21,294 nt of DNA from JAOUEE01 sp051011595 (GTDB lineage Bacteria > Actinomycetota > Acidimicrobiia > Acidimicrobiales > SHLQ01): NCBI GenBank assembly GCA_051011595.1, contig JBPCTQ010000226.1:1-21294 (forward strand), in the 5' to 3' direction. The first letter of the stretch is position 1, and each line of letters starts with the position of its first letter. A model generated the notes under the pieces. The model ran no database searches and was not told where the DNA came from. It saw only the letters and a program-made list of their open reading frames with translations. The position numbers were made by a program, and so were the translations under genes. Shown one piece after another: positions 7,572-15,425 of this stretch.

Positions 7572-8935
7572 GTGATCGGAGGACGGTGCTCACTCGACGA
7601 GCTCACCGCGTTGGTGGCCGACGAACACCTCGACACGGTGATCTGCGCGTTCCCCGACCTGTACGGCCGGTTGATGGGGAAGCGGCTGGACGCCGAGTTC
7701 TTCCTGGCCGACCCGACCGGCACCCATGTCTGTGACTACCTGTTCACCGTCGACATGGAGATGGAGGTGGTGGAGGGGTACGACTTCGCCAACTGGAGCG
7801 GTGGCTACGGCGACGTGCACCTCACCCCCGACCTGGACACGCTGCGGGTGTTGTCGTGGCAGGACCGCACTGCGCTGGTGCTGTGCGACACCGAGGACCG
7901 TCGCCATCAACCGGTGCCCGTGTCACCCCGCGCCGTTCTCCGCCGCCAGATCGAGCGACTGTCGGCGGCCGGTTTCGAGGTGCTGGCGGCCAGTGAGCTC
8001 GAGTACTTCCTGTACCGCGACAGTTACCGAGACGCCGCCGACCGCCGGTATCGCGATCTCACATCGGCTGGCTGGTACGTCGAGGATTATCACGTGTTGC
8101 AGGGCACGTGGACCGAGGACATCAACGGTGCCTTCCGGCGGCATCTGCGCCGGTCGGGTATTCCGGTGGAGTCGACCAAGGGCGAGGCCGCGGTGGGACA
8201 GCACGAGATCAACATCGCCTACGCACCGGTGCTCGAGATGGCCGACCGGCACGTGCTCACCAAGCAGTGCGGCAAGGAGGTGGCCGGCGCCGCCGGGGCC
8301 AGCCTCACCTTCATGGCCAAACCGGTTCCCGACCAGCCCGGGTCGAGCTGTCACCTGCACGTCAGCCTGTGGCGAGACGGCGAGAACTGCTTCGCCGGTA
8401 CCGACGACATCGCCGGTGTCCGGTGTAGCGACGAGTTCCGCTGGTTTCTCGGTGGGTTCATCGCCCACACGCCGGAACTGATGGTTTGTCTGGCCCCCAC
8501 CGTCAACTCCTACAAGCGGTACCAACACCAGAGCTGGGCACCCACCGGGTTGGCGTGGTCACCCGACAATCGCACCGCCGGTTTCCGCATCGTCGGTGAA
8601 GGGCCCAGCCTGCGGATCGAGTGTCGGCTCCCGGGGCCGACGTGAACCCGTACCTGGCCTACGCGGCGGTGTTGGCCGCCGGCCTGGCCGGAATCGAGGG
8701 CCGTGTCGAACCGCCGCCGCCGCTCGCCGGCGATGCCTACACGAGCACCGAGGCCCAGCCGCTTCCCCGGACGCTGGCGGCGGCCACCGATGCGTTCGTG
8801 GCGAGCTCGTTCGCCCGGGCGGCCTTCGGTGATGTCGTCGTCGACCACTATGGGCACTTCTTCACCACCGAAGACGAGGCTTGGCGACGGGCCGTCACCG
8901 ACTGGGAACTGGTCAGGTACTTCGAGCGCGCATGA
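7572..8935 (+). CDS. Glutamine synthetase-like gamma-glutamyl ligase, interrupted by an apparent one-base frameshift
   Basis: A GlnA/PuuA-type ligase expected to join glutamate to an amine using ATP. N-terminal DLYGRLMGKR (29-38) is the GS beta-grasp signature. The catalytic domain shows ASELEYF (140-146), GQHEINIAY (209-217), GSSCHLHVSL (257-266), the nucleotide/phosphate-site segment NSYKRYQHQSWAPTG (312-326) and RIECR (348-352). The frame starting at GTG 7572 (GGAG at 7558-7561 upstream) stops prematurely at 8643-8645. The next frame immediately continues the conserved family sequence PGADVNPYLAYAA to a stop at 8935. Adding one G to the GGGG run at 8633-8636 restores a 454-residue protein, the normal length for this subfamily. 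The cause could be a sequencing or assembly indel, a true mutation, or a -1 frameshift. Its neighbour encodes a gamma-glutamyl hydrolase, which supports a PuuA-like rather than ammonia-assimilating role. Confidence 0.85.
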
Positions 8936-9639
8936 CCCCTCCACTCATCGCGCTGACGACGTATCCGCCGAACGACAACGGCCGCTACGAGCTGGATGCG
9001 TTCTACGTCGACGCGGTGCGCCGGGCGGGTGGGCGAGTGGTGCTGATCCCTCCGGGCGAGCCGGATCCGGCTGGATTGCTGGACGAAGTGGCCGGCGTCG
9101 TCCTCAGCGGCGGTGGTGACGTCGATCCGGCCCGATACGGACACCCCGGACACCCCGAGGTGTTTCGGGTCGATCAGGATCGCGACCGACTCGAGTTCGC
9201 GTTGGCCGAGTGTCTGTTGGACTCGGCCATTCCCACCCTGGCCATCTGCCGGGGTATGCAGGTCGTGAACGTGGCCGCCGGCGGCAGCTTGCACCCCCAC
9301 ATCGACGATCGCCCGTCCGACGTGGTCCACCGCCTGGCGCCCCATGGCCCCGTTCCTCACCCGGTCGAGGTCGAACCCGGTTCGCTGGTGGCCGAGGTGA
9401 TGGCGGCTTCGGTCGTCGAACCGATGTCGTGGCACCACCAAGCCGTCGATCGGTTGGGTGACGGGTTCGACGTGGTCAGTCGAGCATCCGATGGTGTGGT
9501 CGAAGCCATCGAGCATCGAACCCACCCGTGGCTGGCTGCGGTCCAGTGGCACCCGGAGATCACCGCCGCGGCCGACCCCACCCAACAGCTGCTCTTCGAT
9601 CGATTGGTCGAGGCGGCACGAGAGAGGACACAACGATGA
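8932..9639 (+). CDS. Gamma-glutamyl hydrolase, class I glutamine amidotransferase-like (peptidase C26, PuuD-like)
   Basis: A 235-residue class I glutamine amidotransferase-fold hydrolase. VVLSGGGDVDPARYG (56-70), the nucleophile elbow AICRGMQVVNVAAGG (104-118) with Cys106, and VQWHPE (204-209) with His207 and Glu209 give the complete Cys-His-Glu triad and match peptidase C26/PuuD proteins. PuuD hydrolyses gamma-glutamyl-GABA in the Puu putrescine pathway. Relatives such as TdnT act with GS-like ligases in aniline degradation. The start at ATG 8932 overlaps the stop of the upstream ligase (ATGA), indicating translational coupling; the open frame back to 8881 is excluded because it runs inside the ligase. 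The ligase/hydrolase pairing suggests temporary gamma-glutamylation of an amine. The released product is unknown. Confidence 0.9.
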   Translation: MTPPLIALTTYPPNDNGRYELDAFYVDAVRRAGGRVVLIPPGEPDPAGLLDEVAGVVLSGGGDVDPARYGHPGHPEVFRVDQDRDRLEFALAECLLDSAIPTLAICRGMQVVNVAAGGSLHPHIDDRPSDVVHRLAPHGPVPHPVEVEPGSLVAEVMAASVVEPMSWHHQAVDRLGDGFDVVSRASDGVVEAIEHRTHPWLAAVQWHPEITAAADPTQQLLFDRLVEAARERTQR

Positions 9640-10409
9640 GACTGGCGGACAAGACGGCATTGATCACCGGCGGCGGGTCGGGTATCGGGGCGGCCACGGC
9701 CCGGCGATTCACCGAGGAAGGCGCCCAGGTGGCCGTGGTCGATGTCAACGGCCCGGCGGCCGAGGTGGTGGCGGCCGAGATCCGCGATGCGGGTGGTGAG
9801 GCCATCGCCGTCGCCGCCGATGTGGCGGCGCCGGCCGAGGCCGAGGCCATGGTGGCTACCACCGAGGAAGCCTTCGGCAAGCTCGACGTGGTGTTCAACA
9901 ACGCCGGCATCATGCATGCCGACGACGGTGATGCCGAGAGCACCGACGAAACCATCTGGGACCTGACCATGGAGGTCAACCTCAAAGGCGTGTGGCTGGG
10001 CTGTCGGTACGCCATCCCGGCCCTGCGCCGGGCTGGTGGGGGTTCGATCATCAACACCGCCAGCTTCGTGGCCCTCATGGGTGCAGCCACCCCCCAGATC
10101 GCGTACACCGCGTCCAAGGGGGGTGTGCTGGCCATGACCCGCGAGCTGGCGGTGATCCACGGTCGTGAGAACATCCGGGTCAACGCCTTGTGCCCGGGTC
10201 CCCTTCACACCGAGTTGTTGATGAAGGTGCTCGACACCGACGAGAAGAAGGATCGGCGCATGGTGCACATACCCATGGGCCGGTTCGGTCAGGCCGTCGA
10301 GATTGCCGATGCCGCCTTGTATCTGGCGTCGGACGAGTCGTCGTTCACCACTGGCACCGAGTTCATGGTCGACGGGGGTATCACCGCCGCGTACGTGACG
10401 CCGACGTGA
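9636..10409 (+). CDS. Short-chain dehydrogenase/reductase (SDR)
   Basis: A 257-residue classical SDR. Motifs are TGGGSGIG (11-18), Asp36 at the end of the second strand (VVDV), which favours NAD(H), NNAG (88-91), Asn114, Ser143 (TAS), Tyr157-x3-Lys161 (YTASK), CPGPLHTE (186-193) and the C-terminal MVDGG. It should act as an NAD-dependent alcohol dehydrogenase or ketone reductase. It starts at ATG 9636, overlapping the hydrolase stop (ATGA), with AGAGAGGA just upstream, and its own stop overlaps the GTG start of the kinase gene (GTGA). This places it between the gamma-glutamyl cycle enzymes and the sugar kinase, so a polyol, sugar or aminoalcohol-derived intermediate is a reasonable guess. Confidence 0.92.
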   Translation: MRLADKTALITGGGSGIGAATARRFTEEGAQVAVVDVNGPAAEVVAAEIRDAGGEAIAVAADVAAPAEAEAMVATTEEAFGKLDVVFNNAGIMHADDGDAESTDETIWDLTMEVNLKGVWLGCRYAIPALRRAGGGSIINTASFVALMGAATPQIAYTASKGGVLAMTRELAVIHGRENIRVNALCPGPLHTELLMKVLDTDEKKDRRMVHIPMGRFGQAVEIADAALYLASDESSFTTGTEFMVDGGITAAYVTPT

Positions 10410-11431
10410 GCCCAGCCGGCCTCGATCGAGACGTCGAGCGCCGGGTGTTCGCGCCGGGGCGAGTGAATCTCATCGGCGATCACGTCGACTATGTCGGTGG
10501 CCTGGTCCTTCCGATGGCCATCGACCTGGGCATCACGATCGACTACACCGCCGGCGGCGAACAGATCGATCTTCGCTCGGCCGATGAACCCGACGCCGTG
10601 AGCATTCCCCTGCCGGCCCCTGCTGCGTCTTTCGGTGGCCCCGACTGGGGTCGATACGTCGCCGCCGTCGCCCACGAGCTGGGCAGCACTGTGGGATTGT
10701 CCGGGTCGATCTCGTCGACGGTGCCCCCCGGTGCGGGGCTGTCCTCGAGTGCAGCCCTGGAAGTTGCGGTGGCGCTGGCGTTGGGAGCCGATGCCGCCGA
10801 TCCGTTGTCGCTGGCCCAGCTCTGCCAGCGGGCCGAACATCGGGCCACGGGTGTACCCACCGGCATCATGGATCAGCTGGCCATCGTGAGCGGCCGGGCG
10901 GGAGAGGCCTCACTGATCGACTGTCGGTCCCTGGTCGTGACGCCGGTTCCGTTGCCTGAGGGGACGGTCGTGCACGCGGTGCACTCGGGTGTGGGCCGAC
11001 GTCTGGTCGGGTCCGAGTACGCGGACCGACGTCGACAATGCGAGGCCGCCGAGCGTGAGATCGGTCCACTGCGGGATGCCGATCTCGACGGGGTGGCCGA
11101 GCTGGCCGACGAGGCCGTCCGTCGTCGCGCCCGCCACGTGGTGACCGAGATCGCCCGGGTGCGGGCCGCGGCCACCGCCACCGATCCGCAGCAGTTCGGC
11201 TCGCTGATGAACGACAGCCATGCCAGCCTGCGCGACGACTTCGAGGTGTCGATTCCCGAGCTCGACCGCTTGGTGAGTCGGCTCCAGGCGACCGACGGCG
11301 TCCACGGTGCTCGGCTCACCGGTGCCGGCTTCGGGGGCTGTGCAGTGGCGCTGGTGGACGAGGATGTCGATGCCGCCGCCGTCGGTGGCTGGCGACTGCG
11401 GCCGGCTTCGGGGGCAGCCGTGGTGCGGTGA
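10406..11431 (+). CDS. Galactokinase-like GHMP sugar kinase
   Basis: A 341-residue GHMP-family kinase, strongly galactokinase-like. Motif 1 is APGRVNLIGDHVDY (16-29), motif 2 is VPPGAGLSSSAALEVAVAL (106-124), the catalytic-base region is GIMDQL (153-158, Asp156), SLIDCRSL (169-176) and LVGSEY (200-205) follow, SHASLRDDFEVSIPELD (271-287) is near-identical to E. coli GalK, and motif 3 is LTGAGFGGC (304-312). It should phosphorylate a sugar at C1 with ATP. Differences are Asp25 in place of the usual sugar-contacting Glu, DYVGG instead of DYNDG, and a length about 40 residues below E. coli GalK, so specificity may differ from galactose. It starts at GTG 10406, overlapping the upstream SDR stop. 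No galT or galE is nearby. Confidence 0.88.
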   Translation: MSPAGLDRDVERRVFAPGRVNLIGDHVDYVGGLVLPMAIDLGITIDYTAGGEQIDLRSADEPDAVSIPLPAPAASFGGPDWGRYVAAVAHELGSTVGLSGSISSTVPPGAGLSSSAALEVAVALALGADAADPLSLAQLCQRAEHRATGVPTGIMDQLAIVSGRAGEASLIDCRSLVVTPVPLPEGTVVHAVHSGVGRRLVGSEYADRRRQCEAAEREIGPLRDADLDGVAELADEAVRRRARHVVTEIARVRAAATATDPQQFGSLMNDSHASLRDDFEVSIPELDRLVSRLQATDGVHGARLTGAGFGGCAVALVDEDVDAAAVGGWRLRPASGAAVVR

Positions 11432-11515
11432 CGCTCGGCGGGTGCGTCGTCGATGTGCGGGCCCGGGCGCCACCAGGTAGGAACGGGTTCTCAGCCCATC
11501 GATCCAGGGGGACCA

Positions 11516-12340
11516 ATGCAGGATGCGCTCGCCTACGACGGCAAGAACGTGGTGGTCACCGGGGCAGCCTCGGGCATGGGGGCCGCCACTGCTCGTATCC
11601 TCATAGCGCTCGGCGCCCGGGTCACCGGCCTCGACGTGCAGGCCATCGAGGCCGAGGTGGCGTCGGAGATCCAGGTCGATCTTCGCGACCCCGCCTCCAT
11701 CGACGCGGCCATCGCGGCCATCGATGGTCCCGTGGATCATGTCTTCAGCTGCGCCGGCCTGCCCGGGCCGCCCTTCAGCGAGCTCGACACCATGTTGGTG
11801 AATTTCGTCGGCGCCCGACATCTCATCGAAGGACTGCTGCCGTCCCTGGCCGACGCCGATGCGTCGATCGGATGTATCTCCTCGGCCGGTGCCGCCGGCT
11901 GGCAGGAACACATCCCGGCCATCAAGGAACTGCTGGCCACCACCGGTTTCGCCGAGGCCAAGGCCTGGCTGGAGGCCAACGAGGACACGTGGGGGTGGAG
12001 TGGCTACCTGTGGTCCAAGTACGCCATCGACGGTTGGGTCTGTTCGTTCGGCGCCGACCTCATCCGCCGAGGGGTGCGTTTGAACTGCATCAACCCCGGT
12101 CCCACCGATACCCCGATGATGCCGGCGTTCCACGAACTCGCCGGCAAGGAGATGATCGATTCGGCCATCGGGCCGATCGGCCGGTACTCCACCCCCGAAG
12201 AACAAGCGTGGCCGTTGATCCTGCTCAACAGCCCCCGGATGAGCTACGTGGCCGGCGAGGTGTTGTGGACCGACGGTGGGTTCCTGGGATCATTGACGAT
12301 GGGCAAACACGGCGGGTTCGGCGAGGGTCAACTCGACTGA
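11516..12340 (+). CDS. SDR resembling 3-alpha-hydroxysteroid dehydrogenase/carbonyl reductase
   Basis: A 274-residue SDR. It has TGAASGMGAATARIL (15-29), Asp40 at the second-strand end (NAD preference), CAG instead of NAG (79-81), ISSAGAA (121-127), a long insertion before the catalytic Tyr164-LWS-Lys168, and RLNCINPGPTDTPMM (188-202). The CAG variant, the long Ser-to-Tyr insertion containing EAKAWLEA and the GATETP-like segment resemble Comamonas 3-alpha-HSD/carbonyl reductase. An oxidoreductase acting on steroids, terpenoids or similar alcohols is likely but unproven. The start at ATG 11516 has AGGGGG just upstream. It lies 84 nt after the kinase gene, so it may be read through from that operon or have its own promoter. 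Its 3' end overlaps the convergent VOC-cupin gene by 13 nt. Confidence 0.88.
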   Translation: MQDALAYDGKNVVVTGAASGMGAATARILIALGARVTGLDVQAIEAEVASEIQVDLRDPASIDAAIAAIDGPVDHVFSCAGLPGPPFSELDTMLVNFVGARHLIEGLLPSLADADASIGCISSAGAAGWQEHIPAIKELLATTGFAEAKAWLEANEDTWGWSGYLWSKYAIDGWVCSFGADLIRRGVRLNCINPGPTDTPMMPAFHELAGKEMIDSAIGPIGRYSTPEEQAWPLILLNSPRMSYVAGEVLWTDGGFLGSLTMGKHGGFGEGQLD

Positions 12341-13422
12341 CCGTCCGGCAGGTTGAGGGTCACCACCAACATCTCGAACTGGTCATCGGCCTGCAGCCGA
12401 TAGGAACGCTGGGGCGGGATGACCGCGGCATCGGCGACCTGTAGCCGCGTCGGGGGTTCGTCGGCGCAGTCCAGGTCGGCTTCGCCGTCGAGGACGGTCA
12501 ACAGGGTGACGGCCGGGGACCCGGGCACCAATGACTCGGCACCGTCGTGCTTGGCGCGGACCGTCCATGCTCCGGCCAGGTGATTGGTGGGCACATCGAT
12601 GCGGAGGCGCTGGCCCTCGAAGTCGGCGTTGGCGTTCCACGGGACCCAGATCGATCGACCGGCGATGTGGCGGGTGAAACGTTGACCGCCGAATCGCCGA
12701 CTGGGGCGGAAGGCTTCGTTGGGCAGCTCGGTCTCGGGATCGGCCATGGTGTCGTGATCGGCGGGCACGGTGACCTCGATCACCACCAGGTCGTCGGAGC
12801 TCTCCCGCACCTGATGGCGGATACCGGGTGGCTGGAGCACGGCGTCGCCTTGTTCGAGCACGAAGGGGGCTCCCTGGTCCTCGTAGACCACCTCCACCCA
12901 CCCGGAGGCGCAGTAGATGAGTTGGAACGCGACGTGGTGGAAGTGCACGTAGTCGGCCACCGGCCCGCCGGCCTCGATGTGGATGAGCGAGGCAACCAGC
13001 GCGTCGCCGGCGCGATCGGGCACCAGATCGCGGTACCGCATCTCGGCCCGCCCGGTGGTCCAGGTGGCGTCGGCCGCTCGGCTGATGCCATATCGAGAGT
13101 GGCCGGTGGGGATCGGCACCGAGGCTGAATCGGTCACCAGTTCCACGCGCGTGCCGTTGGGGGCTGTCCGGACATCGCGGCCGCCGACGGCGGCGTGGTC
13201 GCAGCTCAGCCGGAGGATACCGGGGTCGATGTCGAGGTCGGGTTCGAGGTGCAGGCGCAGTCCGAAGCCCACGAGGGTGGCCCGGGTGGGGTCGTCGGGT
13301 GGGGCGATGGCGCGCAGTTCGAAGCCCAGGTCGGTGAAGAAGGTCATGGTGGCGTCGAGGTCGTCGCACGGCAGAACGATGCCGGCACTGCGCACAGGGG
13401 GGATGGGTGGGTCGGTGCTCAT
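12328..13422 (-). CDS. VOC-bicupin fusion protein
   Basis: A 364-residue protein with an unusual fusion. Residues 10-75 resemble one VOC module (AGIVLPCDDLDATMTFFTDLGFEL at 13-36), but the first metal-ligand His is replaced (AGIVL rather than a HIVL-type start). Residues 145-225 form a cupin with HFHH (160-163), Gln167 where Glu is common, and PPGIRH (198-203), which could bind a metal. Residues 250-355 look like a second, degenerate cupin without clear histidine ligands. There is no signal peptide or membrane segment. Function is unknown; sensing, isomerase or dioxygenase roles are all possible. It starts 7 nt after the nitroreductase stop on the same strand, forming a two-gene operon, and its end overlaps the convergent SDR. 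Confidence 0.75.
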   Translation of the reverse strand: MSTDPPIPPVRSAGIVLPCDDLDATMTFFTDLGFELRAIAPPDDPTRATLVGFGLRLHLEPDLDIDPGILRLSCDHAAVGGRDVRTAPNGTRVELVTDSASVPIPTGHSRYGISRAADATWTTGRAEMRYRDLVPDRAGDALVASLIHIEAGGPVADYVHFHHVAFQLIYCASGWVEVVYEDQGAPFVLEQGDAVLQPPGIRHQVRESSDDLVVIEVTVPADHDTMADPETELPNEAFRPSRRFGGQRFTRHIAGRSIWVPWNANADFEGQRLRIDVPTNHLAGAWTVRAKHDGAESLVPGSPAVTLLTVLDGEADLDCADEPPTRLQVADAAVIPPQRSYRLQADDQFEMLVVTLNLPDGQSS

Positions 13423-13429
13423 GCCGATC

Positions 13430-14086
13430 TCACGGTGTGACGAAGGTGGCCCATTCGTCCAGCGGTTGGCGTTCGCTGGTGAGGCTGTTGACCGCGGCGT
13501 CGGGGTCGCGTCGGCCGATCGCCATCCCGCAGAACAACATCAGGTGGTCGGGGGCGTCCACGAAGTCGGCCACTGCCTCTGACCGCATGGCCCAGGCCTC
13601 CTGGGCGCAGGTGTCGAGGCCGGCTTCGCGGGCCAACAACATGAACGTCTGCAGGAACATCCCCAGATCGGACCACTGGGGCGGGCCCATGGTGCGATCG
13701 ACGAAGCAGAACATCCCGACCGGTGCGCCGAAGAAGTTGTAGTTCTCGGCCAGCCGCATCAGGCGACCGGCCTTGTCGTCGCGAGCGATGCCGAGGAGGG
13801 CGTACATCTGCTCGCCCACGGTGTACCGGTTGGTGCGATAGGGCTCGATGAGGTTGGGGGGATAGATGTCGTAGCCCGGGGCCTCGAAGTCGCCGGCGGC
13901 CAGATGCTCGCGGAAGGCAGGCATGACGTCGGCGGTGATGACGAAGATTCGCCAGGGTTGCAGGTTGCCCCCGGAAGGGGCCCGGGCAGCCCGCTCCAAC
14001 AGTTCGCCGATGAGCTCGGCGGGCACCGGGTCGTCGAGAAAGGCTCGGATCGATCGGCGAGAGGTGACGGCGTCGCTCACATCCAT
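13430..14086 (-). CDS. Nitroreductase-family FMN oxidoreductase
   Basis: A 218-residue nitroreductase-superfamily flavoprotein. The N-terminal SRRSIRAFLDDPVP (9-22) supplies the FMN-phosphate-binding arginines, APSGGNLQPWRIFVI (36-50) is the second flavin-binding block, and the C-terminal LFCGMAIGRRDPDAAVNSL carries the conserved CGMAIG segment. Such enzymes reduce nitro groups, quinones or enones with NAD(P)H, and some relatives dehydrogenate or fragment flavins. The start at ATG 14086 fits the family N-terminus; the frame is open further upstream to 14269, but that part is antisense to the lyase-like gene. It is the first gene of a minus-strand pair with the VOC-bicupin gene and is divergent from the PLP enzyme at 14166, with a 79-bp promoter region between them. 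Confidence 0.88.
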   Translation of the reverse strand: MDVSDAVTSRRSIRAFLDDPVPAELIGELLERAARAPSGGNLQPWRIFVITADVMPAFREHLAAGDFEAPGYDIYPPNLIEPYRTNRYTVGEQMYALLGIARDDKAGRLMRLAENYNFFGAPVGMFCFVDRTMGPPQWSDLGMFLQTFMLLAREAGLDTCAQEAWAMRSEAVADFVDAPDHLMLFCGMAIGRRDPDAAVNSLTSERQPLDEWATFVTP

Positions 14087-14165
14087 GCCCGGAACCGTAC
14101 CTCTGGGTTCGAGGATGACCCGGTTCGTGCTTGCTCCGTCGGGCGCCACGCCGTAGACCGACAGG

Positions 14166-15419
14166 ATGGAATTTCCTGGAGCGGGTCGGCCGGTCGACGA
14201 CGTGATCGCCGAACTCGAAGCCAAACGGGTCGACGACGTCAAGTGGGCCGACGGGCGGGCATTCGGCATGATCTACGACGGCGGGCCCGGTGTACACGAG
14301 GCGGCCGAGAGGGCGGCCCGCCTCTATCTCCACGAGAACGCCCTCAACACCAAGGCCTTCCCATCATTGGCCCAGATCCAGTCCGAGGTAGTGGGGTGGA
14401 CCGCGTCGTTGCTGCACGGTGACGACGACGTCGCCGGATTCCTCACCAGTGGTGGTACCGAGTCGATCCTGTGCGCGGTGAAGGCGGCCAGGGAGCGGGC
14501 CCGGGCCGAACGCGGCGTCGAGCAGCCCGAGATGATCGTGGCCGAGAGCGCCCATGCCGCGTTCCACAAGGGGGCCCACCTGTTCGGGCTCACGCTGCAC
14601 AAGACGCCGGTGCTCGATGACTGGACCGCCGACGTCGACGCCATGGCAGCCCTCGTGAACGACAACACCGCTCTCATCGTGGGATCGGCACCGCAGTACC
14701 CCCAGGGGGTGATGGATCCCATTCCCGAGATCGCGGCGCTGGCCGCCTCGGCCGGGGCCAGCTGCCACGTCGATGCCTGCATGGGTGGGTTCTTCCTGCC
14801 CTTCGCCGAACGGGCCGGCCGGGCCGTGCCCCCGTGGGACTTCGGGATCGACGGGGTGACGTCGATATCGGCCGACGTGCACAAGCTCGGCTACGCCCCG
14901 AAGGGTGTGTCGGTGATCCTGCACCGCAACCGCGAGCTGCGCCGCTACCAGACGTTCGTGTTCGACGATTGGTTGGGCGGTTTCTATGCCTCGCCCAATC
15001 TGCAGGGCACCCGATCCGGCCTGCCCATGGCCGCGGCGTGGGCGGTCATGTCGCATCTCGGGATCGACGGGTACGTGTCGTTGGCCGAGACCACACTGGC
15101 CAACGCTGACGCGATGCGGGCCGGTGTGCGGGCCATCGATGGCCTCACCGTGTTGGGTGACAGCCAGTACCAACTGGTGGCCATCAGCGCCGACCCGCAG
15201 TCTGATGTCGACGTCGACGTCTTCGCCCTGGCCGATGCACTCGAGTGCCGTGGCTGGTTCCACGACCGGCAGGGTCCACCCGATTCGCTGCACGCCACGG
15301 TCTCCAACTCGAACGCCGGCGTCATCGACGACTACCTGGACGCCCTGGCCGACTGCGTCACCGAGGTCATCGGCGTCGAGACCGACGACCGCTCCACGAA
15401 CTACGCCACCCTGGAGTAG
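14166..15419 (+). CDS. PLP-dependent sphingosine-1-phosphate-lyase-like protein (group II decarboxylase family)
   Basis: A 417-residue fold-type I PLP enzyme. TSGGTESILCAVKAARE (94-110) is the phosphate-binding block, His130 (AESAHAAFHK) should stack on the cofactor, HVDACMGGF (201-209) carries the Asp that pairs with the pyridine nitrogen, and SADVHKLGYAPKGVSVIL (235-252) contains the Schiff-base Lys240. These motifs and the FYASPNLQGTRSG block (273-285) match sphingosine-1-phosphate lyase more closely than glutamate decarboxylase. Soluble bacterial relatives cleave phosphorylated sphingoid bases to an aldehyde and phosphoethanolamine. No N-terminal membrane anchor is present. The actual substrate is uncertain because related bacterial enzymes are often annotated only as aspartate decarboxylase-like. 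The CapA-domain gene begins 7 nt downstream, suggesting cotranscription. Confidence 0.85.
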   Translation: MEFPGAGRPVDDVIAELEAKRVDDVKWADGRAFGMIYDGGPGVHEAAERAARLYLHENALNTKAFPSLAQIQSEVVGWTASLLHGDDDVAGFLTSGGTESILCAVKAARERARAERGVEQPEMIVAESAHAAFHKGAHLFGLTLHKTPVLDDWTADVDAMAALVNDNTALIVGSAPQYPQGVMDPIPEIAALAASAGASCHVDACMGGFFLPFAERAGRAVPPWDFGIDGVTSISADVHKLGYAPKGVSVILHRNRELRRYQTFVFDDWLGGFYASPNLQGTRSGLPMAAAWAVMSHLGIDGYVSLAETTLANADAMRAGVRAIDGLTVLGDSQYQLVAISADPQSDVDVDVFALADALECRGWFHDRQGPPDSLHATVSNSNAGVIDDYLDALADCVTEVIGVETDDRSTNYATLE

Positions 15420-15425
15420 GTCGAT

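Noticed and set aside
10910..12205. Minus-strand frame of 431 codons
   Set aside because: It runs antisense to both the kinase and SDR genes, which have clear catalytic motifs.
14087..14165. Promoter boxes between the nitroreductase and lyase-like genes
   Set aside because: The divergent layout requires promoters here, but I found no -35/-10 pair that stands out from background.
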